A program made the position numbers and the translations under genes. A stretch of DNA of 64,000 bases from Agrobacterium arsenijevicii (GTDB taxonomy: Bacteria > Pseudomonadota > Alphaproteobacteria > Rhizobiales > Rhizobiaceae): the NCBI GenBank assembly GCA_000949895.1, contig JWIT01000018.1:1-64000 (forward strand), given 5' to 3'. The notes below the pieces were generated by a model. The model saw only the letters and a program-made list of their open reading frames with translations, did no database searches and had not been told where the DNA came from. Of this stretch, positions 56,593 to 64,000 are shown in pieces. Position 1 is the stretch's first letter. Every line of letters begins with the position of its first letter.

Positions 56593-56770
56593 GTTCGTTT
56601 TCCCTGGGAGGATCAGCCCGCACCGCCCGATGGGGCAGCGGCAGGCGCTACGCCGTCGTAGCCCGTCTGACATAGGAGACAGGATGGCAGACGCAAGCGG
56701 TCACCGCAGGGTAACTGGCAAAAAAAGTCAGGAAAACTGATAATAATGCTTCCAAACTTTTCTTCCTACG

Positions 56771-56846
56771 CCGTGGCGGCCTTGGCCTTGACCCGAGAAC
56801 CACGATTTCAACGCTTATGGATCCTCGCCTCAAGGGCGAGGATGAC
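56771..56846. repeat. Degenerate palindromic repeat, family B copy 4
   Basis: A worn copy: the right half, ATCCTCGCCTCAAGGGCGAGG then ATGAC, is intact, while the left is reduced to CCTTGGCCTTGACCC. It lies between the beta-glucosidase 3' end and the nitroreductase 5' side. Nothing else was seen in 56593-56898. Confidence 0.55.
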
Positions 56847-56898
56847 GGCGGAGAGGTTGAATGCGTTTACAGCAGTCTCAACTGCCGATTTCGCTTGC

Positions 56899-58278
56899 TT
56901 ATGGTTTTGGTGACCCGTGATTACCTTTGGGAAAGCCCGACGCCAGCGCGCTGTACCATTTGCCGCTGTTCTTCAACGTGCGGACCTGCGTTTCGTAATC
57001 CACATGCACAAGGCCGAAGCGCATGCGGTAACCTTCGGCCCATTCGAAATTGTCCATCAGGCTCCAGGCGAAGTAACCCCGCATGGGATAACCATCCTTC
57101 AGCAGATCGGCAACGATGCCGAGATGTTCGGTGTAATAATCGAGCCGCGGCTGGTCATCCACCTCGCCGTTTTCGACACCCATATTGTAGCAGGCGCCGT
57201 TTTCGGTGATGTAGCAATCCGGCAGGTCGTAACGCTTGTAGAGGTCCTCTACCAGCGACTTGAGCGCCGGGGCATAGACTTCCCAGCCGATATCGGTCTT
57301 GACATCGCTGACGGCCGGGGCCGGTTGCGTTGCGGGGAACTCCGCGCCCGGTGTCGCATCGTCGGCGACGCGCATCGGCGTGTAATAATTCAGGCCCCAC
57401 CAGTCGAGCTTCTGGCTGATGATGGACAAGTCTTCTGCCTCCACCACCGGCATGCGTGAACCAAGCGCTTCCATCATCTCCGCCGGATATTCACCTTTGA
57501 AGACCGGATCGAAAAACGCGCCGTTGTGGAACTGGAATGCCCGCTCGGCGGCCTTAAGGTCGGCGTCACTGTCGGAGGCCGGGATGACGGAATGGGCGTT
57601 CAACACCAGCCCGACCGGCACCTTGGGTGCGACATGGCGTGATGCCTCAACGCCGAAACCGTGGGCAAGGTTTATGTGGTGCATGGCAGCAAGGGCTGCT
57701 TCCATATTGCGTTCGCCCGGCGCGTGAATGCCGTAGAGATGGCTGAGCCACACTGCACACCAGGGCTCGTTGAAGGTCGCCACCGCATCCAGCCGGTCGC
57801 CCAGCCGTGCCATCACGGTCTTGGCATAACGCTGGAAGGCATGCGCGGTGGAACGCGATGCCCAGCCGCCGTCACCCATCAGCGTCAGCGGCAGATCCCA
57901 ATGGTAAAGCGTCGCATAGGTCTTGATGCCGCGCGCCTTGCAGCCATCAACGAGGCGATCGTAAAAATCCAGCCCCTTCTCGTTGATCGGCCCAAAACCA
58001 TCTGGAATGATGCGCGGCCAGGCGATGGAGAAACGATAGGCCTCGACACCCATTTCCTTGATGAGATCGAGATCATCCTCCCAGCGATTGTAGTGGTCGC
58101 AGGCAACATCGCCATTATGGCGCCCAAAGACATGGCCCGGCATGTTGCAGAAGGCGTCCCAGATGGATGGCTTGCGCCCGTCAACCTTCGTGGAGCCTTC
58201 GATCTGGAAGGAGGCGGTTGCGACGCCGAACAGGAAATCGCCGGGGAAACGGGCTGCAAGCGCTTTGTGATCGGTCAT
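56899..58278 (-). CDS. abg: GH1 beta-glucosidase
   Basis: Retaining beta-glycosidase (459 residues) that removes glucose or galactose from beta-linked oligosaccharides. Start FPGDFLFGVATASFQIEGS is the GH1 N-terminal signature; acid/base Glu lies in ATFNEPWCAVW near residue 170 and the nucleophile Glu in CYITENGACYN near 358. No signal peptide, so it works on imported sugars. Length and sequence closely match Abg of Agrobacterium as I remember it. The start at 58278 (MTDHKALAARF) fits that protein; 58302 lacks a ribosome site. Confidence 0.95.
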   Translation of the reverse strand: MTDHKALAARFPGDFLFGVATASFQIEGSTKVDGRKPSIWDAFCNMPGHVFGRHNGDVACDHYNRWEDDLDLIKEMGVEAYRFSIAWPRIIPDGFGPINEKGLDFYDRLVDGCKARGIKTYATLYHWDLPLTLMGDGGWASRSTAHAFQRYAKTVMARLGDRLDAVATFNEPWCAVWLSHLYGIHAPGERNMEAALAAMHHINLAHGFGVEASRHVAPKVPVGLVLNAHSVIPASDSDADLKAAERAFQFHNGAFFDPVFKGEYPAEMMEALGSRMPVVEAEDLSIISQKLDWWGLNYYTPMRVADDATPGAEFPATQPAPAVSDVKTDIGWEVYAPALKSLVEDLYKRYDLPDCYITENGACYNMGVENGEVDDQPRLDYYTEHLGIVADLLKDGYPMRGYFAWSLMDNFEWAEGYRMRFGLVHVDYETQVRTLKNSGKWYSALASGFPKGNHGSPKP

Positions 58279-58403
58279 CGGAGAGGCCCTTTCGTCATCC
58301 ATCGAGCGTCAAAATATGGGGAGCGGTTTAGACCATGTCGGCAATGAGGTACAGTCACGGCGCGCAAAATCTGCAACGTTTCAGCGAAGCGGTTAAGATA
58401 TCC

Positions 58404-58413
58404 AAAGCGCTTT
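58404..58413. promoter_or_regulatory. LacI-type operator candidate upstream of abg
   Basis: AAAGCGCTTT is a perfect palindrome with the central CG step typical of LacI/GalR-family sites, 125 bp upstream of the abg start. The half-site AGCGCTTTCG recurs at 58434-58443. Likely bound by a sugar-responsive LacI protein, perhaps one outside the window. Confidence 0.5.
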
Positions 58414-58869
58414 AGGTACACAAAAGTCACCGCAGCGCTTTCGCGGCGGCGGGAGGAACGACAGCCCGGCAGATGCGGATGGAAGTTGATGTGTGGTGGA
58501 AAGTCTTGCATTTGCCGGGCTGCATCTTGTCCGACCGGAATGCCGGTCGCGTCGGTAACAGCCTTTTCACGGCACCTACCGGATCGGCCCTTCCCGCTGC
58601 TGGCATTGCGGGACGCCTTTCCGGAACATGGTCTGCCAGAACCATGCTTGTCGATGCCGGCCACCGGTCCGCGAAAGACGCCGCGCGTATCGCCCTTCCA
58701 TTCCGGTTGCAGGACAGATGATGCAGCGGAACGGGCGGGCGGGGATATGTGGAGAGATGTTTTTCGGTAAGTGACTGGAGAGGAAGGCTGTGCGACCGAA
58801 AAGCGTCCGCGCTTTTGGGTGGCTGATGGCCCCCTCATCCGGCCCTGCGGGCCTGCCCTCTTCCACGCT

Positions 58870-58950
58870 CGACGTCATCCTCGGGCTTGACCCGGGGATC
58901 CACAATCCGCTGACCCATGGATCCTCGGGTCAAGCCCGAGGATGACGTCG
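58870..58950. repeat. Intergenic palindromic repeat, family B copy 5
   Basis: The cleanest copy: CGACGTCATCCTCGGGCTTG at one end and CAAGCCCGAGGATGACGTCG at the other are perfect inverses across a 41-bp middle. It lies 84 bp past the xylA stop. Confidence 0.85.
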
Positions 58951-58985
58951 AGTATGTTGAGACAGAATAACCAAACCGAAACGAC

Positions 58986-59017
58986 GAAAGCGGGAGATGT
59001 CCCCCGCTTTCTTTTTT
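58986..59017 (+). terminator. Hairpin with T-run past xylA
   Basis: GAAAGCGGG (58986-58994) and CCCGCTTTC (59003-59011) form a perfect 9-bp stem followed by six T on the plus strand. It lies 17 bp past the xylA stop and can fold on the minus strand to end xylA, but the T-run faces the other way, where no gene is called. Confidence 0.65.
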
Positions 59018-59033
59018 AGAACGTATGACCCGA

Positions 59034-60344
59034 TCAAACGTAACGATTGACCACGTTTTCGAGATATTCCTGACGACCGGACTTCGGCTCGGGATTGATG
59101 TCCTGACGCTCGACCAGCGCTGCGATTTCTTCGAGCTTCAGCTCGCCGCGCAGCATCTTCTGGGCTTCGGCCGAATCCCACTTGGCGTAACGCTCGGAAA
59201 GCGGCTTCGACAGCGCACCGTCCTCGATCATCTTCGCCGCTGCCTTCAGGCCGCGGGCGCAGCAATCCATGCCACCGATATGGCCGATCAGCAGGTCCTG
59301 CGGATCGAGCGACTGGCGACGCAGCTTGGAGTCGAAGTTGGTGCCGCCATTCTTGAAACCGCCACCGGCCAGTACGTGGTAATAGGCCAGCGCCATTTCC
59401 GGTACGTTGTTGGGGAACTGGTCGGTATCCCAGCCGGACTGGTAATCGTTGCGGTTCATGTCGATGGAGCCGAAGATGCCGAAGGCATTGGCCATGGCCA
59501 GTTCGTGCTCGAAGGAGTGGCCGGCGAGGATCGCGTGGCCCTGCTCGATGTTGACCTTCACTTCCTTATCGAGGCCGTTCTTCTGCAGGAAGGCATAAAC
59601 GGTTGCGACATCGTAGTCGTACTGGTGCTTGGTCGGCTCCTGCGGCTTCGGCTCGATCAGGATCGTGCCTTCAAAACCGATCTTGTACTTGTATTCCACC
59701 ACCAGATTGAGGAAGCGGCCAAGCTGGTCCAGCTCGCGCGAAAGATCGGTGTTGAGCAGCGTTTCGTAACCTTCACGTCCGCCCCACAGCACATAGTTGG
59801 CGCCGCCGAGCTTCTTGGTGGCATCCATGCAGGTCTTGACCGTCGCAGCCGAGAACGCGAAGACATCCGGGTCCGGATTGGTCGCAGCACCCGACATGAA
59901 GCGGCGGTTGGAGAACAGGTTCGCCGTGCCCCACAGAAGCTTCACGCCGGTATCGGCCTGCTTCTGCGCGAAATAATCGACGATCTCGTTGAGGTTCTTG
60001 GTGTTTTCGGCAAAGTTATTGCCTTCCGGGCGCACATCCGCGTCATGGAAGCAATAGAACGGCGAACCGAGCAGCGAGAAGAATTCGAAAGCGACATCGG
60101 CCTTCAGCTTGGCGGCCTGCATGGTGTCTTCGAACCACGGACGCTGGAACGTCTGGCCACCGAAGGGGTCGCCGCCCGGCCAGGTGAAGGTGTGCCAGTA
60201 AGCCACAGCAAAGCGGAGGTGTTCCTCCATGCGCTTTCCGGCAACGATCTCATCAGGGTTATAATGGCGGAAGGCAAGCGGGTTGGTGCTATCTGGGCCT
60301 TCATATTTGATCTTGGCGATATCGCCGAAAAAACCTGTACTCAC
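59034..60344 (-). CDS. xylA: Xylose isomerase
   Basis: Converts D-xylose to D-xylulose in the cytosol. The 436-residue class II enzyme has the catalytic-His region [18 protein letters not shown] near residue 100, the family signature [16 protein letters not shown] near 185, metal ligands in [19 protein letters not shown] near 235 and [18 protein letters not shown], and [20 protein letters not shown] near 303. GGAGGACC precedes the start. A family C repeat lies between it and xylB, so it may also have its own promoter. Confidence 0.95.
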   Translation of the reverse strand: MSTGFFGDIAKIKYEGPDSTNPLAFRHYNPDEIVAGKRMEEHLRFAVAYWHTFTWPGGDPFGGQTFQRPWFEDTMQAAKLKADVAFEFFSLLGSPFYCFHDADVRPEGNNFAENTKNLNEIVDYFAQKQADTGVKLLWGTANLFSNRRFMSGAATNPDPDVFAFSAATVKTCMDATKKLGGANYVLWGGREGYETLLNTDLSRELDQLGRFLNLVVEYKYKIGFEGTILIEPKPQEPTKHQYDYDVATVYAFLQKNGLDKEVKVNIEQGHAILAGHSFEHELAMANAFGIFGSIDMNRNDYQSGWDTDQFPNNVPEMALAYYHVLAGGGFKNGGTNFDSKLRRQSLDPQDLLIGHIGGMDCCARGLKAAAKMIEDGALSKPLSERYAKWDSAEAQKMLRGELKLEEIAALVERQDINPEPKSGRQEYLENVVNRYV

Positions 60345-60409
60345 GGGTGGTCCTCCTCTGGGGTGGGTTTAGGTGGTGTTCAAAAATTCGAGGTCTGCGC
60401 GGGCCGCTT

Positions 60410-60564
60410 ACCCCCCTCTGTCCTGCCGGACATCTCCCCCACAAGGAGGGAGATCAGCAAGACGCGCTCAATCGCTTCGATCGCGACCTCACAGGAGGAC
60501 GTGACGTAGCCGCTTGTCGATCTCCCCCCTTGTGGGGGAGATGCCCGGCAGGGCAGAGGGGGGT
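60410..60564. repeat. Intergenic palindromic repeat, family C copy 2
   Basis: A 155-bp partner of 44913-45068 with arms ACCCCCCTCTGTCCTGCCGG and CCGGCAGGGCAGAGGGGGGT. It starts 19 bp past the xylB stop and separates xylB from xylA. Confidence 0.85.
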
Positions 60565-60583
60565 GAACGGCGCACGCAAAACC

Positions 60584-62038
60584 TCAATGTGAAAGCGGCC
60601 GAATGGCCGGGTAAAGCGCATGATACCGCCGATAAGCAGCCTCATAGGCATCGCCAAGTGCCGCCACCGGCTCGATGGTCCGCGCCGTTTCCGGCTGGGT
60701 GCAAACGGCAACCGGATCAGCACCCGTTGCAGCAATGAGGCCGAGGCGGGCGGCGCCGAAGGCCGCGCCGAAATCACCTTCCGCCGGAATATCCACCGGC
60801 ACGCCGAGCGAAGTCGCAATCGAGGCCAGCCAATAGGCCGAGCGCGAGCCGCCGCCGATGGCGGTGACGCGGGAAATGGAGGTGCCGGCCGATTTCAGCG
60901 CTTCGAGATTGTCGCGGATGGCGAAGGTGACGCCTTCCAGCACCGCCTGCGTCAGCGCCTTGCGGTCGCTCTCATGCGACAGGCCGATGAAGGAGCCGCG
61001 AATGGCGGCATCATTATGCGGTGTGCGCTCGCCCGAAAGATAGGGCGCGAAAGTGACGCCGGAGGGAGCGAGAAGCTCGTCGCCGAGTTCGCCGGTCAGT
61101 TCGGCAGCGGATTTGCCGGTAAGGCGCGAATACCAGTTGAGCGCATCGGTGGCGGAAAGGATGACGCCCATCTGGTGCCAGGTGTTGGGCAGCGCGTGGC
61201 AGAAGGCATGCACGGCGCTTTCCGGCTTCGGCAGATAGGAAGCGTTGGCGGCGAACAGCACACCGGAGGTGCCGAGCGAAACGAAGGCGTGGCCTTCCTT
61301 CACCGTGCCCATGCCGCAGGCAGAAGCCGCATTGTCACCCGCACCACCGGCCACGACTGCCCTGTTCGTTATGCCCCATTCGGCGGCAAGTTCGGCACGC
61401 AGCACGCCTGCCTCATCGGTGCCTTCCACCAGCGACGGCATGTGTTTTTCGTCAAGACCGGTCGCGGCCAAAAGCTCGGACGACCATTTGCGTGCGCCGG
61501 TATCGAGCCAGGAGGTGCCGGCAGAATCCGACATTTCGGAGATATATTCACCGGTCAGCCACAGCCGCAGATAATCCTTCGGCAACAGCACCTTGGCGAC
61601 CTTGGCGAATACATCAGGTTCGTTCTTGGCCACCCAGGCGAGTTTCGGCGCGGTGAAGCCGGGGAACACGATGTTGCCGGTGAGTTTGCGGAAGCGCGGA
61701 TCGGCGTCAAGCGCCGCAGCTTCCGCATAAGAGCGTGTATCGTTCCACAGAATGCACGGGCGCAGCACCTTGCCGGCAGCATCGATCAGCGTCGCGCCAT
61801 GCATCTGGCCGGAGAGGCCGATGCCCTTTACGGCAGCAAGCTCCTTGGGGAACTTCTGCTTCAGTCCGGCAATTGCGGTCTGCGTGGCGGCAATCCAGTC
61901 AGCCGGGTCCTGTTCCGACCAGCCATGATGCGGACGCGAGACTTCCAGCGAGCCGTTGGCCGAGCCGACGATCTTCTGGTCGCCGTCCATCAGCAGGGCT
62001 TTGACGCCGGATGTTCCAAGATCGAGACCGAGATACAT
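60584..62038 (-). CDS. xylB: Xylulokinase
   Basis: Phosphorylates D-xylulose to xylulose 5-phosphate. The 484-residue FGGY-family kinase has the phosphate loop MYLGLDLGTSGVKALLMD, GLSGQMHGATLID near residue 75, the catalytic Asp in GGAGDNAASACGMG near 233, and the ADP-site motif TAIGGGSRSAYWLASIAT near 390. The start at 62038 with GGAG six bases upstream is preferred. It lies 48 bp from the regulator gene upstream on the same strand. Confidence 0.94.
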   Translation of the reverse strand: MYLGLDLGTSGVKALLMDGDQKIVGSANGSLEVSRPHHGWSEQDPADWIAATQTAIAGLKQKFPKELAAVKGIGLSGQMHGATLIDAAGKVLRPCILWNDTRSYAEAAALDADPRFRKLTGNIVFPGFTAPKLAWVAKNEPDVFAKVAKVLLPKDYLRLWLTGEYISEMSDSAGTSWLDTGARKWSSELLAATGLDEKHMPSLVEGTDEAGVLRAELAAEWGITNRAVVAGGAGDNAASACGMGTVKEGHAFVSLGTSGVLFAANASYLPKPESAVHAFCHALPNTWHQMGVILSATDALNWYSRLTGKSAAELTGELGDELLAPSGVTFAPYLSGERTPHNDAAIRGSFIGLSHESDRKALTQAVLEGVTFAIRDNLEALKSAGTSISRVTAIGGGSRSAYWLASIATSLGVPVDIPAEGDFGAAFGAARLGLIAATGADPVAVCTQPETARTIEPVAALGDAYEAAYRRYHALYPAIRPLSH

Positions 62039-62086
62039 GTAATTCTCCATTCCGGCGCTCCATGCGCCAAAGTTCATGCGGTTTAC

Positions 62087-63109
62087 TCAGGGCAGATTGT
62101 CCCTGAGGAATATGTCGATACGGATACGCTCCTGCGCGGCGATGACGGCTAAGCCATCGGCGCGCGCTTTCAGCACGCGGATGGCGCTGCGCACCTCATG
62201 GCCGGCATCCTGATTGAGTACGGCATCAAGCACCCCTTCCCGGAGCGCATTGGCGGTGTTTTCGGTCAGTTCATGGGCGATGACGGATAGCGGCTTCTCA
62301 CCGGATGAGGCTCTCAGCGCCCGGATGAGGCCGCGATTACCGGCTCCGAGGCTGTAGATGCCGGAAAGCGCAGCGTTGCCCAGCGCCTTGGCGACCAGCG
62401 CCTCGACGGTGACGGGATCGTCCCGGCCTTCGAGGACGGGCAATAGCCGCAGGTCCGGAAATTCGCTTTCGATAACGGAGCGGAAGCCGTCGAGGCGCTC
62501 GCGATGGTCGCGCACCAGCATGGAACCGGCGACAACGGCGATATCGCCGCCGCGCGCCGACAGGAAGCGGCCCATAAGGCTCGCCGCCGTGCGCCCGGCC
62601 GCAACGTTGTCGACACCGGCATAATGGTCGCGGCGCGAACCGGAGAGATCGGACACCAGCGTGACGGTGGCGATGCCGTCTTCCGCCAGCCGGTCGGCGG
62701 CTTCAGCCACGTCTTCCGAATCGATGGCGACGAAAGCGACGCCGGACGGCCTTTCCCGTCGTGCGACTTCCAGCGCTTCGGTCAGCGCCGCGGCATTGAA
62801 GGGCGGCACCTCGATGATGCGGATCGCCGTGCGTTCCAGATGGGCGCGGGCGGCAGCGGCCCGCACCTCGGCTCTCAGCGTCGCCATGAAGGAATTGTCG
62901 TTGCCGGGAAGGATGAAGACCAGCGAATAGTTACGGCCCTTGGCAAGGTTGGCGGCCGCGATATCGCGCACATAACCAAGCTCGGCAATCGCCGCCTCCA
63001 CCCGCGCGCGGGTGGCCGCATGGACGCCGGGGCGCATGTTCAGCACCCGGTCGATGGTGGCGAGGCTGACGCCCGCCCGCTCGGCGATATCGTGAACTGT
63101 AGGCTTCAT
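62087..63109 (-). CDS. LacI-family regulator, probable xylose-operon repressor
   Basis: A 340-residue LacI-type regulator. The helix-turn-helix is MKPTVHDIAERAGVSLATIDRVLN at the very N-terminus. The sensor domain is of the ribose-binding type (YSLVFILPGNDNSFMATLRAEVRAAA and YSLGAGNRGLIRAL). The start at 63109 has AGGGAGGAAA directly before it. It heads the regulator-xylB-xylA series on the minus strand, so xylose is the likely signal. A near-perfect palindrome lies 54 bp upstream. Confidence 0.87.
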   Translation of the reverse strand: MKPTVHDIAERAGVSLATIDRVLNMRPGVHAATRARVEAAIAELGYVRDIAAANLAKGRNYSLVFILPGNDNSFMATLRAEVRAAAARAHLERTAIRIIEVPPFNAAALTEALEVARRERPSGVAFVAIDSEDVAEAADRLAEDGIATVTLVSDLSGSRRDHYAGVDNVAAGRTAASLMGRFLSARGGDIAVVAGSMLVRDHRERLDGFRSVIESEFPDLRLLPVLEGRDDPVTVEALVAKALGNAALSGIYSLGAGNRGLIRALRASSGEKPLSVIAHELTENTANALREGVLDAVLNQDAGHEVRSAIRVLKARADGLAVIAAQERIRIDIFLRDNLP

Positions 63110-63163
63110 GTTTCCTCCCTCAAACTTTGCATATCCAGCTTTTTCGCCGCCGTAAACCGAAAA

Positions 63164-63181
63164 ATGATGTACGTACCTCAT
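63164..63181. promoter_or_regulatory. Candidate operator of the xylose-cluster LacI regulator
   Basis: ATGAtGTACGTACcTCAT is an 18-bp palindrome with one mismatched pair and the central CG step of LacI-family operators. It is the only such site in the 5' region of the regulator gene and suggests autoregulation together with control of xylBA. Confidence 0.55.
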
Positions 63182-63240
63182 ATTTCTTCAAAAGCCGGGA
63201 CCCTCGATCGGGAGCAGTTCTTCCAACGACGTTGCGGCGT

Positions 63241-63366
63241 GTTTCTTCTCCCCGCCGGGGAGAAGGTGGCCCGAAGGGTCGGATGAGGGGGCGCCCTCAC
63301 CGAATACCGCTACCCTCGCCCCCTCATCCCGTTGCCGCGACCTTCTCCCCGACGGGGAGAAGAAAC
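63241..63366. repeat. Intergenic palindromic repeat, family D
   Basis: A 126-bp imperfect palindrome with outer arms TTTCTTCTCCCC and GGGGAGAAGAAA, each also a small hairpin (CTCCCCGCCGGGGAG, CTCCCCGACGGGGAG), and inner GATGAGGGGGC / GCCCCCTCATC arms. It lies between the exporter 3' end and the regulator 5' region. Confidence 0.8.
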
Positions 63367-63416
63367 GGGCCGCATCCGCTCGGCCCATATGCAACGGCCC
63401 GGCGTGGCGGGTAGGC

Positions 63417-63447
63417 AAAAAAAGGGGCCGTCATTTCCGACGGCCCC
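63417..63447 (-). terminator. Intrinsic terminator of the DHA2 exporter gene
   Basis: On the minus strand, GGGGCCGTC-GGAAAT-GACGGCCCC forms a perfect 9-bp stem followed by seven T, 29 bp past the stop at 63477. A textbook rho-independent terminator. Confidence 0.9.
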
Positions 63448-63476
63448 AGCTCTGCGGTGGATGGGAGGGGATTTTG

Positions 63477-64000
63477 TTAGTGCGCCGCGTCTGGCGGCGG
63501 CGCTGCCTTGGGTTTCTGGATCAGCACGGTCATGAAGATCAGGCTGCCGAACAGTATCGTCAATGCGAAGAACACGTCCGCAAAGGCCAATATCCATGCC
63601 TGTTGCGAAACCATACCGACCATTTTCTTGATCGCGACGGAAGCGCCGTCCAGCCCGTAGGAATCATAGTTCGCGCCGACATTGTTCAGCCATTCCAGCG
63701 CCTGCGGATTGGAGTAGCTGATATGCTCCGACAGCCGCGCATAATGGTCGTCCGTGCGCTGCGACAGCAGGGTGTTGATAACGGCAAGGCCAACCGCGCC
63801 ACCGAGATTACGGGTGAGGTTGAACAGGCCCGACGCATTGCGGATACGGGCGGGCGGAAGCGTGCCGAGCGCGATGTTGTTGATTGGCACCATGCACATC
63901 ATCAGACCGAAACCGCGCAGGATCTGCGGGATCAGCAGTTCGTAGAAATCCCAGTCCGTCGTCACATAGGTCATGATCCAGGTGCCGCAGCCGAAGCTGA
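63477..64000 (-). CDS. DHA2-family MFS drug exporter, N-terminus outside the window
   Basis: The C-terminal 174 residues of a 14-helix EmrB-type exporter. Visible features are IPQILRGFGLMMCMVPINNIALGTLPPARIRNASGLFNLTRNLGGAVGLAVINTLLSQRTDDHY, the family block with the Gly-rich helix, then a periplasmic loop, a last helix (FADVFFALTILFGSLIFMTVLI) and a Pro-rich tail. EmrB-type proteins work with an EmrA-like membrane-fusion protein, which would lie upstream, outside the window. The frame stays open to the right edge. Confidence 0.87.
   Translation of the reverse strand, partial: SFGCGTWIMTYVTTDWDFYELLIPQILRGFGLMMCMVPINNIALGTLPPARIRNASGLFNLTRNLGGAVGLAVINTLLSQRTDDHYARLSEHISYSNPQALEWLNNVGANYDSYGLDGASVAIKKMVGMVSQQAWILAFADVFFALTILFGSLIFMTVLIQKPKAAPPPDAAH

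Larger units (their letters stand above)
58279..59033. other. 755-bp gap upstream of abg without a supported gene
   Basis: Holds the abg promoter side with a LacI-like site (58404-58413), a hairpin CCGAAAAGCG / CGCTTTTGGG near 58797-58820, a family B repeat (58870-58950) and a hairpin with a T-run (58986-59017). Open frames at 58275-58838 (minus) and 58473-58721 (plus) have no ribosome site and atypical composition, so they are not called. Confidence 0.5.

Noticed and set aside
58275-58838. A 187-codon minus-strand frame upstream of abg
   Set aside because: It has Arg/Ser/Pro-rich, non-coding-like composition, overlaps the abg start and holds no motif.
59025-62152. Plus-strand frames of about 500 codons opposite xylA and xylB
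   Set aside because: Both are antisense to enzymes with complete signatures and lack ribosome sites or domains.

Overview
The window reads as chromosomal DNA of an alphaproteobacterium of the Rhizobiaceae, most likely Agrobacterium. The grounds are high GC with dense, short-gap operons; the pobR-pobA / pcaQ-pcaDCHGB order; a full-length IolC carrying a C-terminal aldolase-like domain; a 459-residue GH1 enzyme that closely resembles the well-known Agrobacterium beta-glucosidase Abg; and several families of intergenic palindromic repeats. The species name is inference. No phage, IS element, CRISPR array, tRNA or rRNA was found, and the content is metabolic rather than mobile.

Region 1 (1-16.8 kb) is an aromatic/hydroaromatic acid catabolism cluster. 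PobR-PobA turns 4-hydroxybenzoate into protocatechuate, and PcaQ with PcaDCHGB opens the protocatechuate ring and takes it to 3-oxoadipate. A polar-amino-acid-type ABC importer with two tandem binding proteins leads an operon ending in an AroE-family dehydrogenase and type II dehydroquinase. A divergent TetR gene faces quiC, a dehydroshikimate dehydratase fused to an HPPD-like domain. Together these can feed quinate or shikimate into protocatechuate. A shared 10-bp palindrome in front of the importer operon and quiC suggests one TetR regulon. An M14-type peptidase gene follows.

Region 2 (16.8-33.6 kb) holds an AraC/GyrI regulator, a small orphan gene, a five-gene branched-chain-type ABC importer, the inositol operon (RpiR-type iolR, iolC, iolD, iolE, iolB and a Gfo/Idh/MocA dehydrogenase), a D-2-hydroxyacid dehydrogenase and a LacI regulator.

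Region 3 (33.7-49.3 kb) is mixed: MarR, creatininase-family hydrolase, a His-rich COG0523 GTPase with a WD40 partner, an MFS exporter, an Omp25/31-type porin, a candidate small RNA (40174-40275), a small secreted Gly/Asn-rich protein, an outer-membrane barrel, a DUF1007-NicO nickel/cobalt exporter pair, GNAT, DUF533, KDPG aldolase, CYTH, CHAD and TrhO.

Region 4 (49.3-64 kb) lies wholly on the minus strand: alginate-lyase-like protein, CHASE4-GGDEF-EAL protein, metNIQ methionine importer, nitroreductase, Abg beta-glucosidase, xylA, xylB, a LacI-type regulator and the end of a DHA2 drug exporter. Most of the surprises in the window are regulatory: LacI-, TetR-, RpiR- and PcaQ-type palindromes, the small RNA, and ten palindromic repeats that each sit just behind the 3' end of a gene.
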